A DNA stretch of 64,000 nucleotides, from positions 186,001 to 250,000 of the forward strand of contig NZ_VTSR01000011.1 in NCBI RefSeq assembly GCF_008329715.1, written 5' to 3'. The notes beneath the pieces were generated by a model, which was not told the origin of the DNA, searched no databases, and worked only from the letters and a program-made list of their open reading frames with translations. The stretch is from Gimesia chilikensis. GTDB taxonomy: Bacteria > Planctomycetota > Planctomycetia > Planctomycetales > Planctomycetaceae. Below are positions 37,101-44,952 of this stretch, in pieces (the first letter of the stretch is position 1; every line of letters starts with the position of its first letter). The position numbers and the translations under genes are program-made.

Positions 37101-37619
37101 GTCCAGTGCCTGCCCGACTGACAGTACGCCCTGCTGTTTCACCAGTGCGGACAAATCGGTGCCGGAGACATATTCCATCACCAGGTAGTGAGTGCCGTCG
37201 ACCTCGTCTGCATCATGTGCCGTGACAATGTTGGGATGCGAGAGTTTTGCTGCCGCCTGGACCTCGCGCTGAAAGCGGCGGATGACATTCTGATCTTCCG
37301 CCATCGCTGTTGGCAGGAGCTTGAGGGCGACTTCGCGTTGCATCCGACGATGCCTGGCGAGGTAGACGTCACCCATGCCGCCTGAGCCGATCTTGTCCTG
37401 GATCACATAGTTCCCGAAGCGGAGCTTATCCCCCTGTCCCTGGTAGACCATCTGAGCCTGCAGCCGGGTGACTTTATTGTGCTTGACCAGCAGCTTTCCC
37501 AGGTCTTCAGCAGACTCAACTTCAGGACAGTGCAACTCTTTAAAGGAGGCCAGATCCTCCGCGGAAAGCACACCGCTATCGTCGAGTTGAGTTGCAAACT
37601 GTTCCAGAGTCATCGTCAT
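34182..37619 (-). CDS. Giant Ser/Thr kinase with PEGA-like domain and duplicated leucine-rich-repeat modules
   Basis: A 1145-residue protein. A helical N-terminal segment (1-60) precedes the kinase domain at about 68-340: GSGGMGDVY, VALKLL (Lys100), HRDIKPSN (192-199), and DMG in place of DFG at 212-214, then SPEQAQ. A membrane helix lies near 412-432. Next is a PEGA-like beta domain (TPAGTVILEV through VTKGGFETFTRQF). The rest is two tandem leucine-rich-repeat modules that both open with the same cap (about 36020 and 35065: EWILSVGGSVAVNS and EWVFRQGGRVGVNS) and both close with TNVTPEG. This shows an internal duplication. Expected layout: kinase inside, repeats outside, a receptor-like sensor. 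An ATG two codons later is an equal start. Confidence 0.9.
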   Translation of the reverse strand: MTMTLEQFATQLDDSGVLSAEDLASFKELHCPEVESAEDLGKLLVKHNKVTRLQAQMVYQGQGDKLRFGNYVIQDKIGSGGMGDVYLARHRRMQREVALKLLPTAMAEDQNVIRRFQREVQAAAKLSHPNIVTAHDADEVDGTHYLVMEYVSGTDLSALVKQQGVLSVGQALDYILQAARGLEYAHQAGIIHRDIKPSNMLLDDNGTIKILDMGLARIDEVDEENPATALTQSGSVMGTVDYMSPEQAQSTHSADNRSDIYSLGCTLYYLLTGNSVYGGQTVVNRILAHRDQPIPSLASANVQVPANVDAIYQKMIAKLPEDRFQSMQAVIDAIEKCDLQNPASTMSTKPSDPELQKFLQSQKVESSPTIVMPAGEIEAGTQDLNPTSDFLNDTLNGTAFQPLQRPRKSNSKRGWGIAGLALAAFVFLAGIVFNVETPAGTVILEVDQPTAAGAVVSVDEEQKITINTGKNQDPIQVTADAKTHTLKVTKGGFETFTRQFTVKSGQTETIKVHLVPLTVAETAETAESDPIMPFPMSAREIVEWILSVGGSVAVNSEHNVLTSIKDMPAEPVEYYGVDLSDAKFPPHDLQRLSNLKPLYGLKISGDSFGEQDFQYLKFVEGVHDLNLEHFTIEGDGLKYLNGFQALKAIRVYDSTIRGDGLSHLGQFLNLITLDLVACTIDSAVMQQIGNRRQLNFLNLSNSQIDDAGLSHLSGLTKLKKFYAHMNPKITDEGLKHLQGMKQLEVLTVGGTGITDAGLKQIGEHEQLILLDSYNIAITDAGLAHLTKLKHLNSLDLRRTPITDAGLKHLSGLKQLKTLTLQETNVTPEGIAALQKELPECTIISDFSNAGKSRDVLEWVFRQGGRVGVNSDLHFVTSMEDLPDEPVVYYNVDLSKTNIPPQDLVRLEDLNKLVTLRLDYTPIRDQDLAYLKSLDDLGFLHLNHTGITGEGCQHLLALPELNAISVEYTKFSDAGLHELSKIKPLRLLYVTNTDITNEGMQTIGEMKNLTKLKITGNPQLNDTGIAHLANLSKLEYLFAYQNPGITDAGLQHLQGLDSLHEISLSTSGITDEGLKYLAGLKKLGKLEIANCKITDEGLKYLYQTKTLQNLDLRQTNVTPEGVAALKQALPNCKIESDFNAKPAPSK

Positions 37620-37849
37620 GGCGGGTAGACTGGTCTATCTTCGAAGTGAACAGATGATTTGAGCATGTTGGGTGATCAGTGTAAATTTAATCAATTTCTG
37701 AGAGATCACAAGCTCATATTCTGCGAAGAAATGAGTTACAGGATAAATATTTAGCTCACGGAGACAGATTCCTGACTGGGGACTTCCCCGATGGAGGAAA
37801 ATCACTTTTAACAGGTGGTAGAATCAGACATGAATTGCTGCCGGCGCCC

Positions 37850-40270
37850 TTAGTATCTGGAGTCGAGCAGCATGTAGTATTTGAGGTCGAAGTAGCCGGC
37901 GTCGGGCTGGCGGTTCTGGAAATTCCAGTCGGTCAGCCAGTCAAGCAGGGGCCAGAAAGCGGCCGTGTTGCGGAGGGTACCGTATTTGTTTTTCCAGGCG
38001 GTCCATTCCTCAGTTGTACTGACAGCATTGAGTTCCGCGAGACACGCGGAGGCGTCTTCGATTTTCAGATCGATGATCAGATTGGGAAAGTCTCCCACGA
38101 GACCGTGGTAGGCGCTCATGGTATCCAGTTCGGGTTGCCGGGCGCCGTTTTCGTCAAAGACGACGTTATTAAACGCGTACGAACGGTTAGCGACCAGCGA
38201 GTAGACGCGGTGCTCTTCCCCTTTGGTCAGGCGGATGAAAGTGTTACTGGGTAAAAACGGTGTGAACTTGAGTTGCGTGCGCATCGTGAGGGTGGAGAGC
38301 GCGGCCTCCCAGCCGTCGAAGTCGTTCACGGGGTCAGTCAGTTTGACGTCCGGTTTGTTTCCGGTATTGAGCAGATCGCGCGGACCGCTGACCGCTTCTG
38401 TGAACTGGCGTTGAATCTGGCTGAGCACACCGGAAATGGGGTCGGTCCCTTCTACTTCGAGCCCCTCGCCCACATTTTCTCCTGGAAATGGCATGCGGAA
38501 GAGGAGTTCCTGTCCGATGCCGCGGGTCCAGAGGTCGCGGTATTTCTTCCGCGCGTCGACCGGCAGCAGACGGAGAAAGTTGTCTTCGAATTCCTGCCGG
38601 AGTCGGCTCATGAATTCCCAGGTATCGAGCTTCTGTGCGACGCTGCCGTAGTATTCGTAGTTAACGACCAGGGAGTAGTACAACCGTTCGAAGCCGCTGT
38701 AGTCGATCAGCCAGAAGGTGGGCGGAATGCCCCCCTGTCGTCCGCGGAGGACGGTCGCATTGGTTTCATTGCGGAGAATGGTGAGCCAGGCGTTCGAGTT
38801 CTGCTGATTCCCGTCCCAGACATCGTTGATCTCATAACCAGTCGGCTTGTATTGATCGAGGACCTTGAAATAAGCGTCGTTGTAGACGGCGTTCCCTTCG
38901 AGGCCGTAGTCCATGAAGTCTTCCCAGGACTGCAGACCAAGTTCCGGCTTGAGGACGGAGGGATCGTGTGCGGGGTCGACAAAGAAGACCCAGAAATTGT
39001 CTTTGATGGCGTAGGTTGCCAGGTTTCCGACACAGACCGGGCCGCGAATCATGCCGCTGACGATCAGGTGTGAATTCTCCACGAGAAACTGCGCCCGCGA
39101 CCGGGCGGGGATGGCCTGGAAGACTTCAAAGGGGTTGTGGCTGCTGTAGCCGGGCTCCAGGCTTTTCCCGGCGACCGGTTCGATCTGGAAGAATAGCTCA
39201 TCGAGGTGTTTCAGTTTGTCGTCGCTGAGCTGCCAGACGAAGAGTGACTTCTGAACCCGCGATTCGGTCACTTTTTTCAGGCGGTAATAGAGTTTGTCGA
39301 CGCCCGGGAGGTACGGATTATTATAGGGTCGGGCCGTCTTGATTTCGTGGACCGGACTGGCGGTGACCACCTGCTTGCCGTCTGCAGCGGTTTTGACCTG
39401 GATCGGCGGTGTGGTGGAGCGAACGAGGCGAAAGTATTCACCCGGCGATTCCTCGAAATGCAGCGTCGCGAGAAATGCATGCTCAAAGATGAAGCGGCTG
39501 ACCAGAGGAGAGAGTGGTACATCCTGATTGAGATAGGCTTCCCAGCGGGCGACGACTTCCGGCTGTTTCAGTTGCTGGACCTGGGCCATGACCTCGGCTG
39601 TGGGGCCGGGGGAGCCGGCGGAGATCCATTCTGAAAAGAGCTGATTCTCGTCCGCAGTCAGGGCGGGCATTCCGAAGGGCATCCCCGCGGTGGGGCGTTG
39701 TTTCAGATAGGCGTCGATGCCCTGCTCGCAGGGACAAAGGTGTTTGTTGACGGACTGGTAGATCGGTTCGAGTGGCTGCAGTTCGAAGGGGGGCTGGTTA
39801 TGTTCGGTGCCCGCAACCAGCATGCGGAAAAGGATGCTCTTCGCAGGTCGTTCTTCGGGAGGCCCCTGCTGTTCGACGACACTGCAGAAGCCCTGCTCCC
39901 GCCAGGCAGCCACGGAAGGCTGGTCGAACAGCCGGACCGGTTTTTCCGCGAACAGGTGCGTTGCATCGGGATTGACTTTACGGGCACCGCGGAGCAGTCC
40001 TTCGTAACAGGTAAGCTTGAGCAGGCAGGGTGAGTCGAGACAGCCATGACAGACGATGCAGCGACGGTTGAAGATCGGTTGTATTTTGTCGAGATAGTAA
40101 CTACCGGCGAGCTCGGAGCCGGTGGTCTCCGGATACGTGGTGGGCTCTAGAACGAAAGGTTGCCAGTCAGCCTGTTCGCTTGCCTGATGCCAGACAATGC
40201 CTCCGACAATCGCTCCGGCGGCCAGAAGAAAGAGCAGACCCCCAGCCGAATAGCGAACCCTGTTCTTCAA
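37850..40270 (-). CDS. cti: Fatty acid cis/trans isomerase, cytochrome c type
   Basis: An 806-residue protein that matches the Cti family across its length. A signal-anchor lies at about 8-28. The haem c motif C71-x-x-C-H75 sits in RRCIVCHGCLDSPCLLKL, the family hallmark. The large C-terminal domain contains FWLIDYSGFERLYYSLVVNYEYYG and LWTRGIG. Cti converts cis-unsaturated phospholipid acyl chains to trans in the periplasm, making membranes more rigid under solvent or heat stress. It is best known in Pseudomonas and Vibrio. It stands alone, preceded by a repeat-bearing spacer. Confidence 0.9.
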   Translation of the reverse strand: MKNRVRYSAGGLLFLLAAGAIVGGIVWHQASEQADWQPFVLEPTTYPETTGSELAGSYYLDKIQPIFNRRCIVCHGCLDSPCLLKLTCYEGLLRGARKVNPDATHLFAEKPVRLFDQPSVAAWREQGFCSVVEQQGPPEERPAKSILFRMLVAGTEHNQPPFELQPLEPIYQSVNKHLCPCEQGIDAYLKQRPTAGMPFGMPALTADENQLFSEWISAGSPGPTAEVMAQVQQLKQPEVVARWEAYLNQDVPLSPLVSRFIFEHAFLATLHFEESPGEYFRLVRSTTPPIQVKTAADGKQVVTASPVHEIKTARPYNNPYLPGVDKLYYRLKKVTESRVQKSLFVWQLSDDKLKHLDELFFQIEPVAGKSLEPGYSSHNPFEVFQAIPARSRAQFLVENSHLIVSGMIRGPVCVGNLATYAIKDNFWVFFVDPAHDPSVLKPELGLQSWEDFMDYGLEGNAVYNDAYFKVLDQYKPTGYEINDVWDGNQQNSNAWLTILRNETNATVLRGRQGGIPPTFWLIDYSGFERLYYSLVVNYEYYGSVAQKLDTWEFMSRLRQEFEDNFLRLLPVDARKKYRDLWTRGIGQELLFRMPFPGENVGEGLEVEGTDPISGVLSQIQRQFTEAVSGPRDLLNTGNKPDVKLTDPVNDFDGWEAALSTLTMRTQLKFTPFLPSNTFIRLTKGEEHRVYSLVANRSYAFNNVVFDENGARQPELDTMSAYHGLVGDFPNLIIDLKIEDASACLAELNAVSTTEEWTAWKNKYGTLRNTAAFWPLLDWLTDWNFQNRQPDAGYFDLKYYMLLDSRY

Positions 40271-40921
40271 TGCTCTATCCTCGCTTCATCTTGAAATAGA
40301 TTTCCGGTTCATGAATTCTTTTTATTCGGCCCAAAATTGAAGATAGGCGTGGGGAAATTAGGTGTCAAGGCACGGGTGTGGGTTAAGTTACGCCTGATGT
40401 CGTGTCAGGATGCTCGCTCTCTGTTGTCTGAGTGCCCTGAGACTTCCTGCTCGCTCTGCTCGGCACGGATTTTATTCGGGCTCACCCTTGGTTTTTTCTG
40501 AACCTTTGCCTTCCTAGTTTGAACTATAATTGTACTTCGCCAGGCGGGCGGGCACTCAGGCACGGCCCCTACTTTAATCTCAATTGGGTGCCGTCTATTG
40601 TTCTGTATGGTTTCGGCTTGTTATGATGGGGTAGTCCCCTGGGATGGCATCGGCGCTGGTTGTGAAAGTGCAGCGTCGATTTGCCAAGCGCCTCGTTTGT
40701 TGATTGTTGCCTTCTGTTTTAAAATTGATCTGGTCATACCGCGCAGCGGGAATTCCGGGTTGCTCGCCCTGCCCCGCCTGTCAGGACTTACCAGCCAGGA
40801 AGATTGTTTCCTGCCTGGAGTCGATGCAGCTTGCGGTTTCTTTTTTGAACCAGCCCCTGCAGATTGTCACTCTCGACGAACGACTTAAAGAATTGATTAC
40901 TAAAGTTAAGGAACAGAGAGT
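40271..40921. other. Long intergenic region with dispersed repeat
   Basis: About 650 bases between divergent genes. It holds the A+B repeat copy at 40443-40573. Open frames inside it lack ribosome sites and overlap the downstream gene in other frames. AAGGA precedes the aldehyde dehydrogenase start. Confidence 0.55.
40443..40573. repeat. Dispersed intergenic repeat, modules A and B
   Basis: Module A (40443-40487) has TTCCTGCTCGCTCTGCTCGG and ATTTTATTCGGG. Module B (40537-40573) has CCAGGCGGGCGGGCAC and GGCCCCTAC. Same order and spacing as at 33991 and 44221. Confidence 0.75.
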
Positions 40922-42394
40922 ATGCCAGCCTGGCCAGAAAAAATGTTTATTGATGGAAAATGGGTCGACGGTCATTCCAGCACGAGTTGGACAATTACCA
41001 ACCCGGCGACACGGGAACCGCTGGCGGAGATTGCCATGGCGGATGCGAGCGACGTCGATCTGGCTGTGACTGCCGCCCGCCGTGCGTTTGACGAAGGCGA
41101 ATGGCGGCGGATGGATGGTCTGGAGCGTGGGCGACTGCTGTTCAAGCTGGCCGAACGGGTGCGGGAATCTGCGGAAGACCTGGCGATGACCGATACGCTC
41201 AATATCGGCAAACCGATTCGCGATACACTGGGGTTCGATATCCCCTGTGGTGCGGACATGCTGGAAAGCTACGCCGGCCTGCCGGACAAAATTGCCGGCC
41301 ACTCATACGGCGGTCTGGCCGACAACGTGACCATGCAGTTTCGTGAACCGATGGGTGTGATCGCGGCGATTGTCCCCTGGAATTATCCGTTGACCAACGC
41401 GGCGATCAAGCTGGCCCCGATTCTCGCTTGTGGCAACACGGTGGTGCTGAAGCCCTCTGAAGTCTCTCCCCTGTCGGCGTTGATGCTGGCGAAGCTGGCG
41501 GAAGAAGTCGGTTTTCCTCCCGGCGTGATCAACGTGATTCACGGAACGGGTGCGGAAGCGGGTGCTGCTCTCGTAAAACATCCCGGGATCAACAAAATCG
41601 CTTTCACGGGTCGACACGAAACCGGTGCCCAGCTGATGGAAGCTGCTAAAGAGGGCATGAAAGGGGTGCTGCTCGAACTGGGTGGTAAGACGCCGAGCGT
41701 GGTCTTCCCGGATGCTCCGCTGGATCATGTTGTGAACGGCGTCATCACCGGGATTTTCTGTCACCTGGGGCAGATCTGCGTAGCCGGTTCCCGTCTGCTG
41801 GTGCATGAGAGCCAGCACGATGAACTGCTGGAGCGGATCATCGCCAAAGCCCAGAGCCTGCGGCAGGGAGATCCGACCGATCCGGAAATGCACCTGGGTT
41901 GTCTGGCGACGCCGACGCATTGCGACTTCGTACGCAGCCGCGTCGAACAGGCGAAACAGGAAGGGGCCCGCATGGTTTTGTCGGGTGAGATTTCAGATGA
42001 TCCGCTGGACTGCTTCTTCCCGCCCACCATTTTCGACCAGGTCTCCCCGGACATGGCTGTGGCGAAGGAAGAAGTCTTCGGTCCGGTCTTAAGCGTGATG
42101 ACCTTCAAGACCGAGGAAGAAGCGATTCGGATTGCCAACGATTCGGATTTCGGTCTGATGGCAAATATCTGGTCGACCGACGGCACACGGGCTTTACGGG
42201 TCGCACGCGAATTGCAGGCCGGCCGGATCTCCATCAATGGTGGCGGCTACCTGCGACCGAACGTGCCGATCTATGGATACAAAAAGAGTGGGTTCGGCGC
42301 GGAGCTGGGCTTCATCGAAGCGGCACATGAACTCTGCAATTCCAAATCGGTGATTTACTCCCTGGCGACTGAGAAATCTCCGTGGCCTGAGTAA
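40922..42394 (+). CDS. Aldehyde dehydrogenase, betaine-aldehyde/general NAD-dependent type
   Basis: A 490-residue class I/II aldehyde dehydrogenase. VPWNYPL is the cofactor strand, LELGGKTP carries the general-base Glu and GQICVAGSR the catalytic Cys. FTGRHETG replaces the common FTGST/E-x-G-R loop. This clade oxidises small aldehydes such as betaine aldehyde or aromatic aldehydes; the substrate is not resolved. A strong terminator follows 26 bp after the stop codon. Confidence 0.9.
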   Translation: MPAWPEKMFIDGKWVDGHSSTSWTITNPATREPLAEIAMADASDVDLAVTAARRAFDEGEWRRMDGLERGRLLFKLAERVRESAEDLAMTDTLNIGKPIRDTLGFDIPCGADMLESYAGLPDKIAGHSYGGLADNVTMQFREPMGVIAAIVPWNYPLTNAAIKLAPILACGNTVVLKPSEVSPLSALMLAKLAEEVGFPPGVINVIHGTGAEAGAALVKHPGINKIAFTGRHETGAQLMEAAKEGMKGVLLELGGKTPSVVFPDAPLDHVVNGVITGIFCHLGQICVAGSRLLVHESQHDELLERIIAKAQSLRQGDPTDPEMHLGCLATPTHCDFVRSRVEQAKQEGARMVLSGEISDDPLDCFFPPTIFDQVSPDMAVAKEEVFGPVLSVMTFKTEEEAIRIANDSDFGLMANIWSTDGTRALRVARELQAGRISINGGGYLRPNVPIYGYKKSGFGAELGFIEAAHELCNSKSVIYSLATEKSPWPE

Positions 42395-42420
42395 ACGAAC
42401 TTCTCTCTGAGAATGTAAGA

Positions 42421-42457
42421 GGGCAGGATGCACATAGTTTGTGTCCTGCCCTTTTTT
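42421..42457 (+). terminator. Rho-independent terminator after aldehyde dehydrogenase gene
   Basis: GGGCAGGA and TCCTGCCC pair over 8 bp, with an inner CACA/TGTG stem, and are followed by six T residues. Confidence 0.9.
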
Positions 42458-42469
42458 CGTCTGCTTCCC

Positions 42470-42557
42470 TGTAGATGTCCCCCATTCTCAGGATGATCGT
42501 TTTCTCTGTCAGTTTCCTGCTCGCTGCGCTCGGCCCGAATTTTATTCGGGCCCACCC
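42470..42557. repeat. Dispersed intergenic repeat, module A only
   Basis: Contains CCTGCTCGCTGCGCTCGG and the dyad CCCGAAT-TTT-ATTCGGG. The leading part (TCTC-x-GGATGAT, then CTCTGTCAG) matches the copy at 44187-44270 closely. No module B follows. Confidence 0.8.
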
Positions 42558-42748
42558 GCTGAATCGAGTTCTAGAGCTGATAGGCACTGTCGGGCAAGCC
42601 GACAGATGGCACCCGATAAGCGTTTATTAAATCGTAGACTGGCTTGTGACTGTAGGCGCTCCCCATTCTGCATTAGTTGTTTGTGCCCTGGTGTGCGTGT
42701 AGGATGTGGGCTGATTCCGTTTCGAGTTAACCAGAATAGAGAACCCCT

Positions 42749-44125
42749 ATGCGCTTCATCTTCCGCTCTTACTTATTCCTGATTGCCTGCACGAGCTACA
42801 CAGCCGCCCAGGAGAAAACAGAGTCTCCGATCAAACTGACGATGGGGGAACCGCATGTGATTGTGCGGGGGATTCGGCCCGAAGAGCAGCTCTGGGGGCC
42901 GTATCAGTTTCCGCGGCCCTATCGATTGAAAGACCGGTATGTGGTTTCCGTGCATGTGAAAAATGACGACATCAGTAACTACGGCTCCACGGCACTCTGG
43001 TTTGAAAGCCGCGACAAGGGCAAAACCTGGCAAGAGGTTGATGCATCGGTGGCGCAGGAGTGTGGTCTGCTGCTGGCGAACGGGGATCGGGTTTATCTGC
43101 CGCCGGAATCTGGTGTGGATGTAAGCGAGTACAAGCAGATCCCCTGGAACAAATACACGCCCGCCTATGATTTTTCAAAGCAGGCAGAGGAAGGGACGCT
43201 GCCGATCCCGGACGGGATGACCTTCTGGATGGGGGGCACGACGATCAATGCCTTTAACGCAGATCGCCTGCCGCCAAGTCTGTCTAAAAAGGAATGGACG
43301 CTGTATCGCATCCCCGCGGGTCAGACACAGCCGGTGCTGGAGCAGGCCGGGGTGGACTGGCCTTATCTGACGCGGGTGGTTCATGTCAGCCGTAGCGGGA
43401 AGAAGGTGTTGAAGTCGATCTTTCCGCGGGGGAATCCGAAGCTGGGTCCCGACGGGGCGATCTGGGTGAGCGTGTTTTCGGGAGAGGGGCATCTGAATCC
43501 GGAAAACGGCCAATACAGCCCGTACTACTCGGCGGAGCTCTTTCGTTCCGAGGACAATGGAAAGACGTTCCAGCGGCGCTCGCATCTGGAATATGAAGCC
43601 AACGGTCACGAGTTCCCCTATAAAAGTGGCGGTTTCAGCGACAGTGACTTTGAATTCATGCCGGACGGCTCGATTGTCTGGTTCCTGCGGTCAACCTGGT
43701 ATTCTTCGACCGGCAAGGAATGGGACCCGATGTATATGACGCGTTCGACCGACATGGGACGGACCTGGTCGAAACCGGTCAAGTTCGACCGGGTTGGTAT
43801 TCTGCCGCGATTGTGTCGAATGGAGAATGGCGTGACGCTTCTCTGCTATGCCCGTCCCGGAACATTCGTGCGAGCCGCGCTCAATGACAGTGGAACGAAG
43901 TGGACCGAACCTTTGGTGGTGATGACGCCCGGAGATCGCAGTGGACTGGCTAACAAGCCGGTGGCGGAGCCGACCTTTCACGACTGGGACGGTTCCTGTA
44001 ATAACCCGGAGATCGTCCCCCTGGATGAGAACAGTGCCCTGCTCTTCTACAGCGATTTTTATTATCCGGATGAGAACGGTGTGAAACGCAAGACGATTTT
44101 GTGTCGGAAGATTACGGTGGAGTGA
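42749..44125 (+). CDS. Secreted sialidase-like (BNR) protein
   Basis: A 458-residue protein with a signal peptide (about 1-21, ending YTAAQ). Asp-box motifs ESRDKGKTW, RSEDNGKTF and RSTDMGRTW mark a sialidase-type propeller. It differs from the sialidase-like protein at 23048 in sequence and lacks that protein's C-terminal extension. Substrate unknown; the setting of sulfatase and sialidase-like genes suggests scavenging of sulfated or sialylated glycans. Confidence 0.8.
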   Translation: MRFIFRSYLFLIACTSYTAAQEKTESPIKLTMGEPHVIVRGIRPEEQLWGPYQFPRPYRLKDRYVVSVHVKNDDISNYGSTALWFESRDKGKTWQEVDASVAQECGLLLANGDRVYLPPESGVDVSEYKQIPWNKYTPAYDFSKQAEEGTLPIPDGMTFWMGGTTINAFNADRLPPSLSKKEWTLYRIPAGQTQPVLEQAGVDWPYLTRVVHVSRSGKKVLKSIFPRGNPKLGPDGAIWVSVFSGEGHLNPENGQYSPYYSAELFRSEDNGKTFQRRSHLEYEANGHEFPYKSGGFSDSDFEFMPDGSIVWFLRSTWYSSTGKEWDPMYMTRSTDMGRTWSKPVKFDRVGILPRLCRMENGVTLLCYARPGTFVRAALNDSGTKWTEPLVVMTPGDRSGLANKPVAEPTFHDWDGSCNNPEIVPLDENSALLFYSDFYYPDENGVKRKTILCRKITVE

Positions 44126-44186
44126 GCGGTTAGCTGAATCGTATAGTTAATACCAGCATCGAAAGACAAACCAGTAGAGCTCGCTG

Positions 44187-44353
44187 ATGCGACATTTTCT
44201 CTGGGATGATAGTCTTCTCTGTCAGTTTCCTGCTCGCTGCGCTCGGCCCGAATTACATTCGGGCCTACCCTGAGACGTGCTTTCATTTCCCATTGGTGTG
44301 TTTCATTGCTGATGCTCCTCGCCAGGCGGGCGGACACGCAGGTACCGCCCCTA
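44187..44353. repeat. Dispersed intergenic repeat, modules A and B
   Basis: Module A at 44187-44270 with CCTGCTCGCTGCGCTCGG and CCCGAAT-TAC-ATTCGGG. Module B at 44321-44353 with CAGGCGGGCGGACACG and GGTACCGCCCC. It fills the space between convergent genes and touches the end of the leftward gene. Confidence 0.8.
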
Positions 44354-44626
44354 CTATTCTATAAGCGCAGCTTCTTCACAAGTCGTGTCCTGCTTCTGTT
44401 GTCTGTGTTTTTCCGGTTTCGAAATGAAATAGGATAGCACTACGGATGTGGCAATCATGCCCAGCACTGACAGCACCAACTTCAGATACATGGGCCAGGG
44501 ATAGATGGGGACGGTAAAAGCTTTTTCACTTGCGTCATAATATTTCAGATCAAAGGCCAGCAGCACTGCGAGCATGCCTTGTGGAATCACCAGCAATAAC
44601 ATCATCAGCATATTCTGTTTTTTCAT
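44354..44626 (-). CDS. Small membrane protein with two helices, unknown
   Basis: A 90-residue protein with hydrophobic helices at about 6-26 and 46-67 and a charged C-terminal tail. AGGAA precedes the ATG by 7 nt. No family is recognised. Confidence 0.6.
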   Translation of the reverse strand: MKKQNMLMMLLLVIPQGMLAVLLAFDLKYYDASEKAFTVPIYPWPMYLKLVLSVLGMIATSVVLSYFISKPEKHRQQKQDTTCEEAALIE

Positions 44627-44865
44627 CTTTTTATTCCTGACGGGAAACGGAATTCGGCTTCTGTGTGGCTGATGTATTTAGCGCTGTTATTGTTGGTTCC
44701 ATTTTACCTGCCCACCTGAAATGAAAAAAGCACATTTCCATTTTCCCACATTATTTCCAGATTCGTGTAAGCTGCCGTCCCCTGTCATCAGACACTGATA
44801 TCTAATTTCGTTTTGTATCCACGGGGGGCGATCTGGTAAAAAATATTGAAATCATTGAATTCCGT

Positions 44866-44892
44866 TGTCACAGTCATTCGTAGAATGTGTCT
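44866..44892 (+). promoter_or_regulatory. ECF-type promoter of the sigma factor gene (autoregulation)
   Basis: TGTCACAGTC, then 9 bases, then ATGTGTCT. The identical pair with identical spacing occurs at 45854-45880 before the SDR gene. The TGTCACA element followed after about 16 bases by a GTC(T) element resembles published ECF-group promoters such as those of ECF41. Confidence 0.75.
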
Positions 44893-44904
44893 AATAGACG
44901 GGGA

Positions 44905-44918
44905 CCTCTACGTAGAGG
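44905..44918. promoter_or_regulatory. 14-bp perfect palindrome in the sigma gene leader
   Basis: CCTCTAC-GTAGAGG, lying between the inferred transcription start and the start codon. It could be an operator or an RNA hairpin in the leader. Confidence 0.4.
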
Positions 44919-44952
44919 CCGAATCAATAGACCAGATCATGTGGATGAGACA

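Larger units (their letters stand above)
42395..42748. other. Intergenic region with terminator and repeat module A
   Basis: About 350 bases. The left part holds the terminator of the aldehyde dehydrogenase gene and then repeat module A; the remainder shows nothing else. Confidence 0.6.
44627..44952. other. Intergenic region between divergent genes, promoter of the second ECF sigma gene
   Basis: About 326 bases. The right end contains the ECF-type promoter and a 14-bp palindrome, both listed. The rest is AT-rich without other features. Confidence 0.6.

Noticed and set aside
21251-44353. Insertion sequence copies for the A/B repeat
   Set aside because: No transposase frame lies inside or between the modules, and no target duplications were seen by eye.
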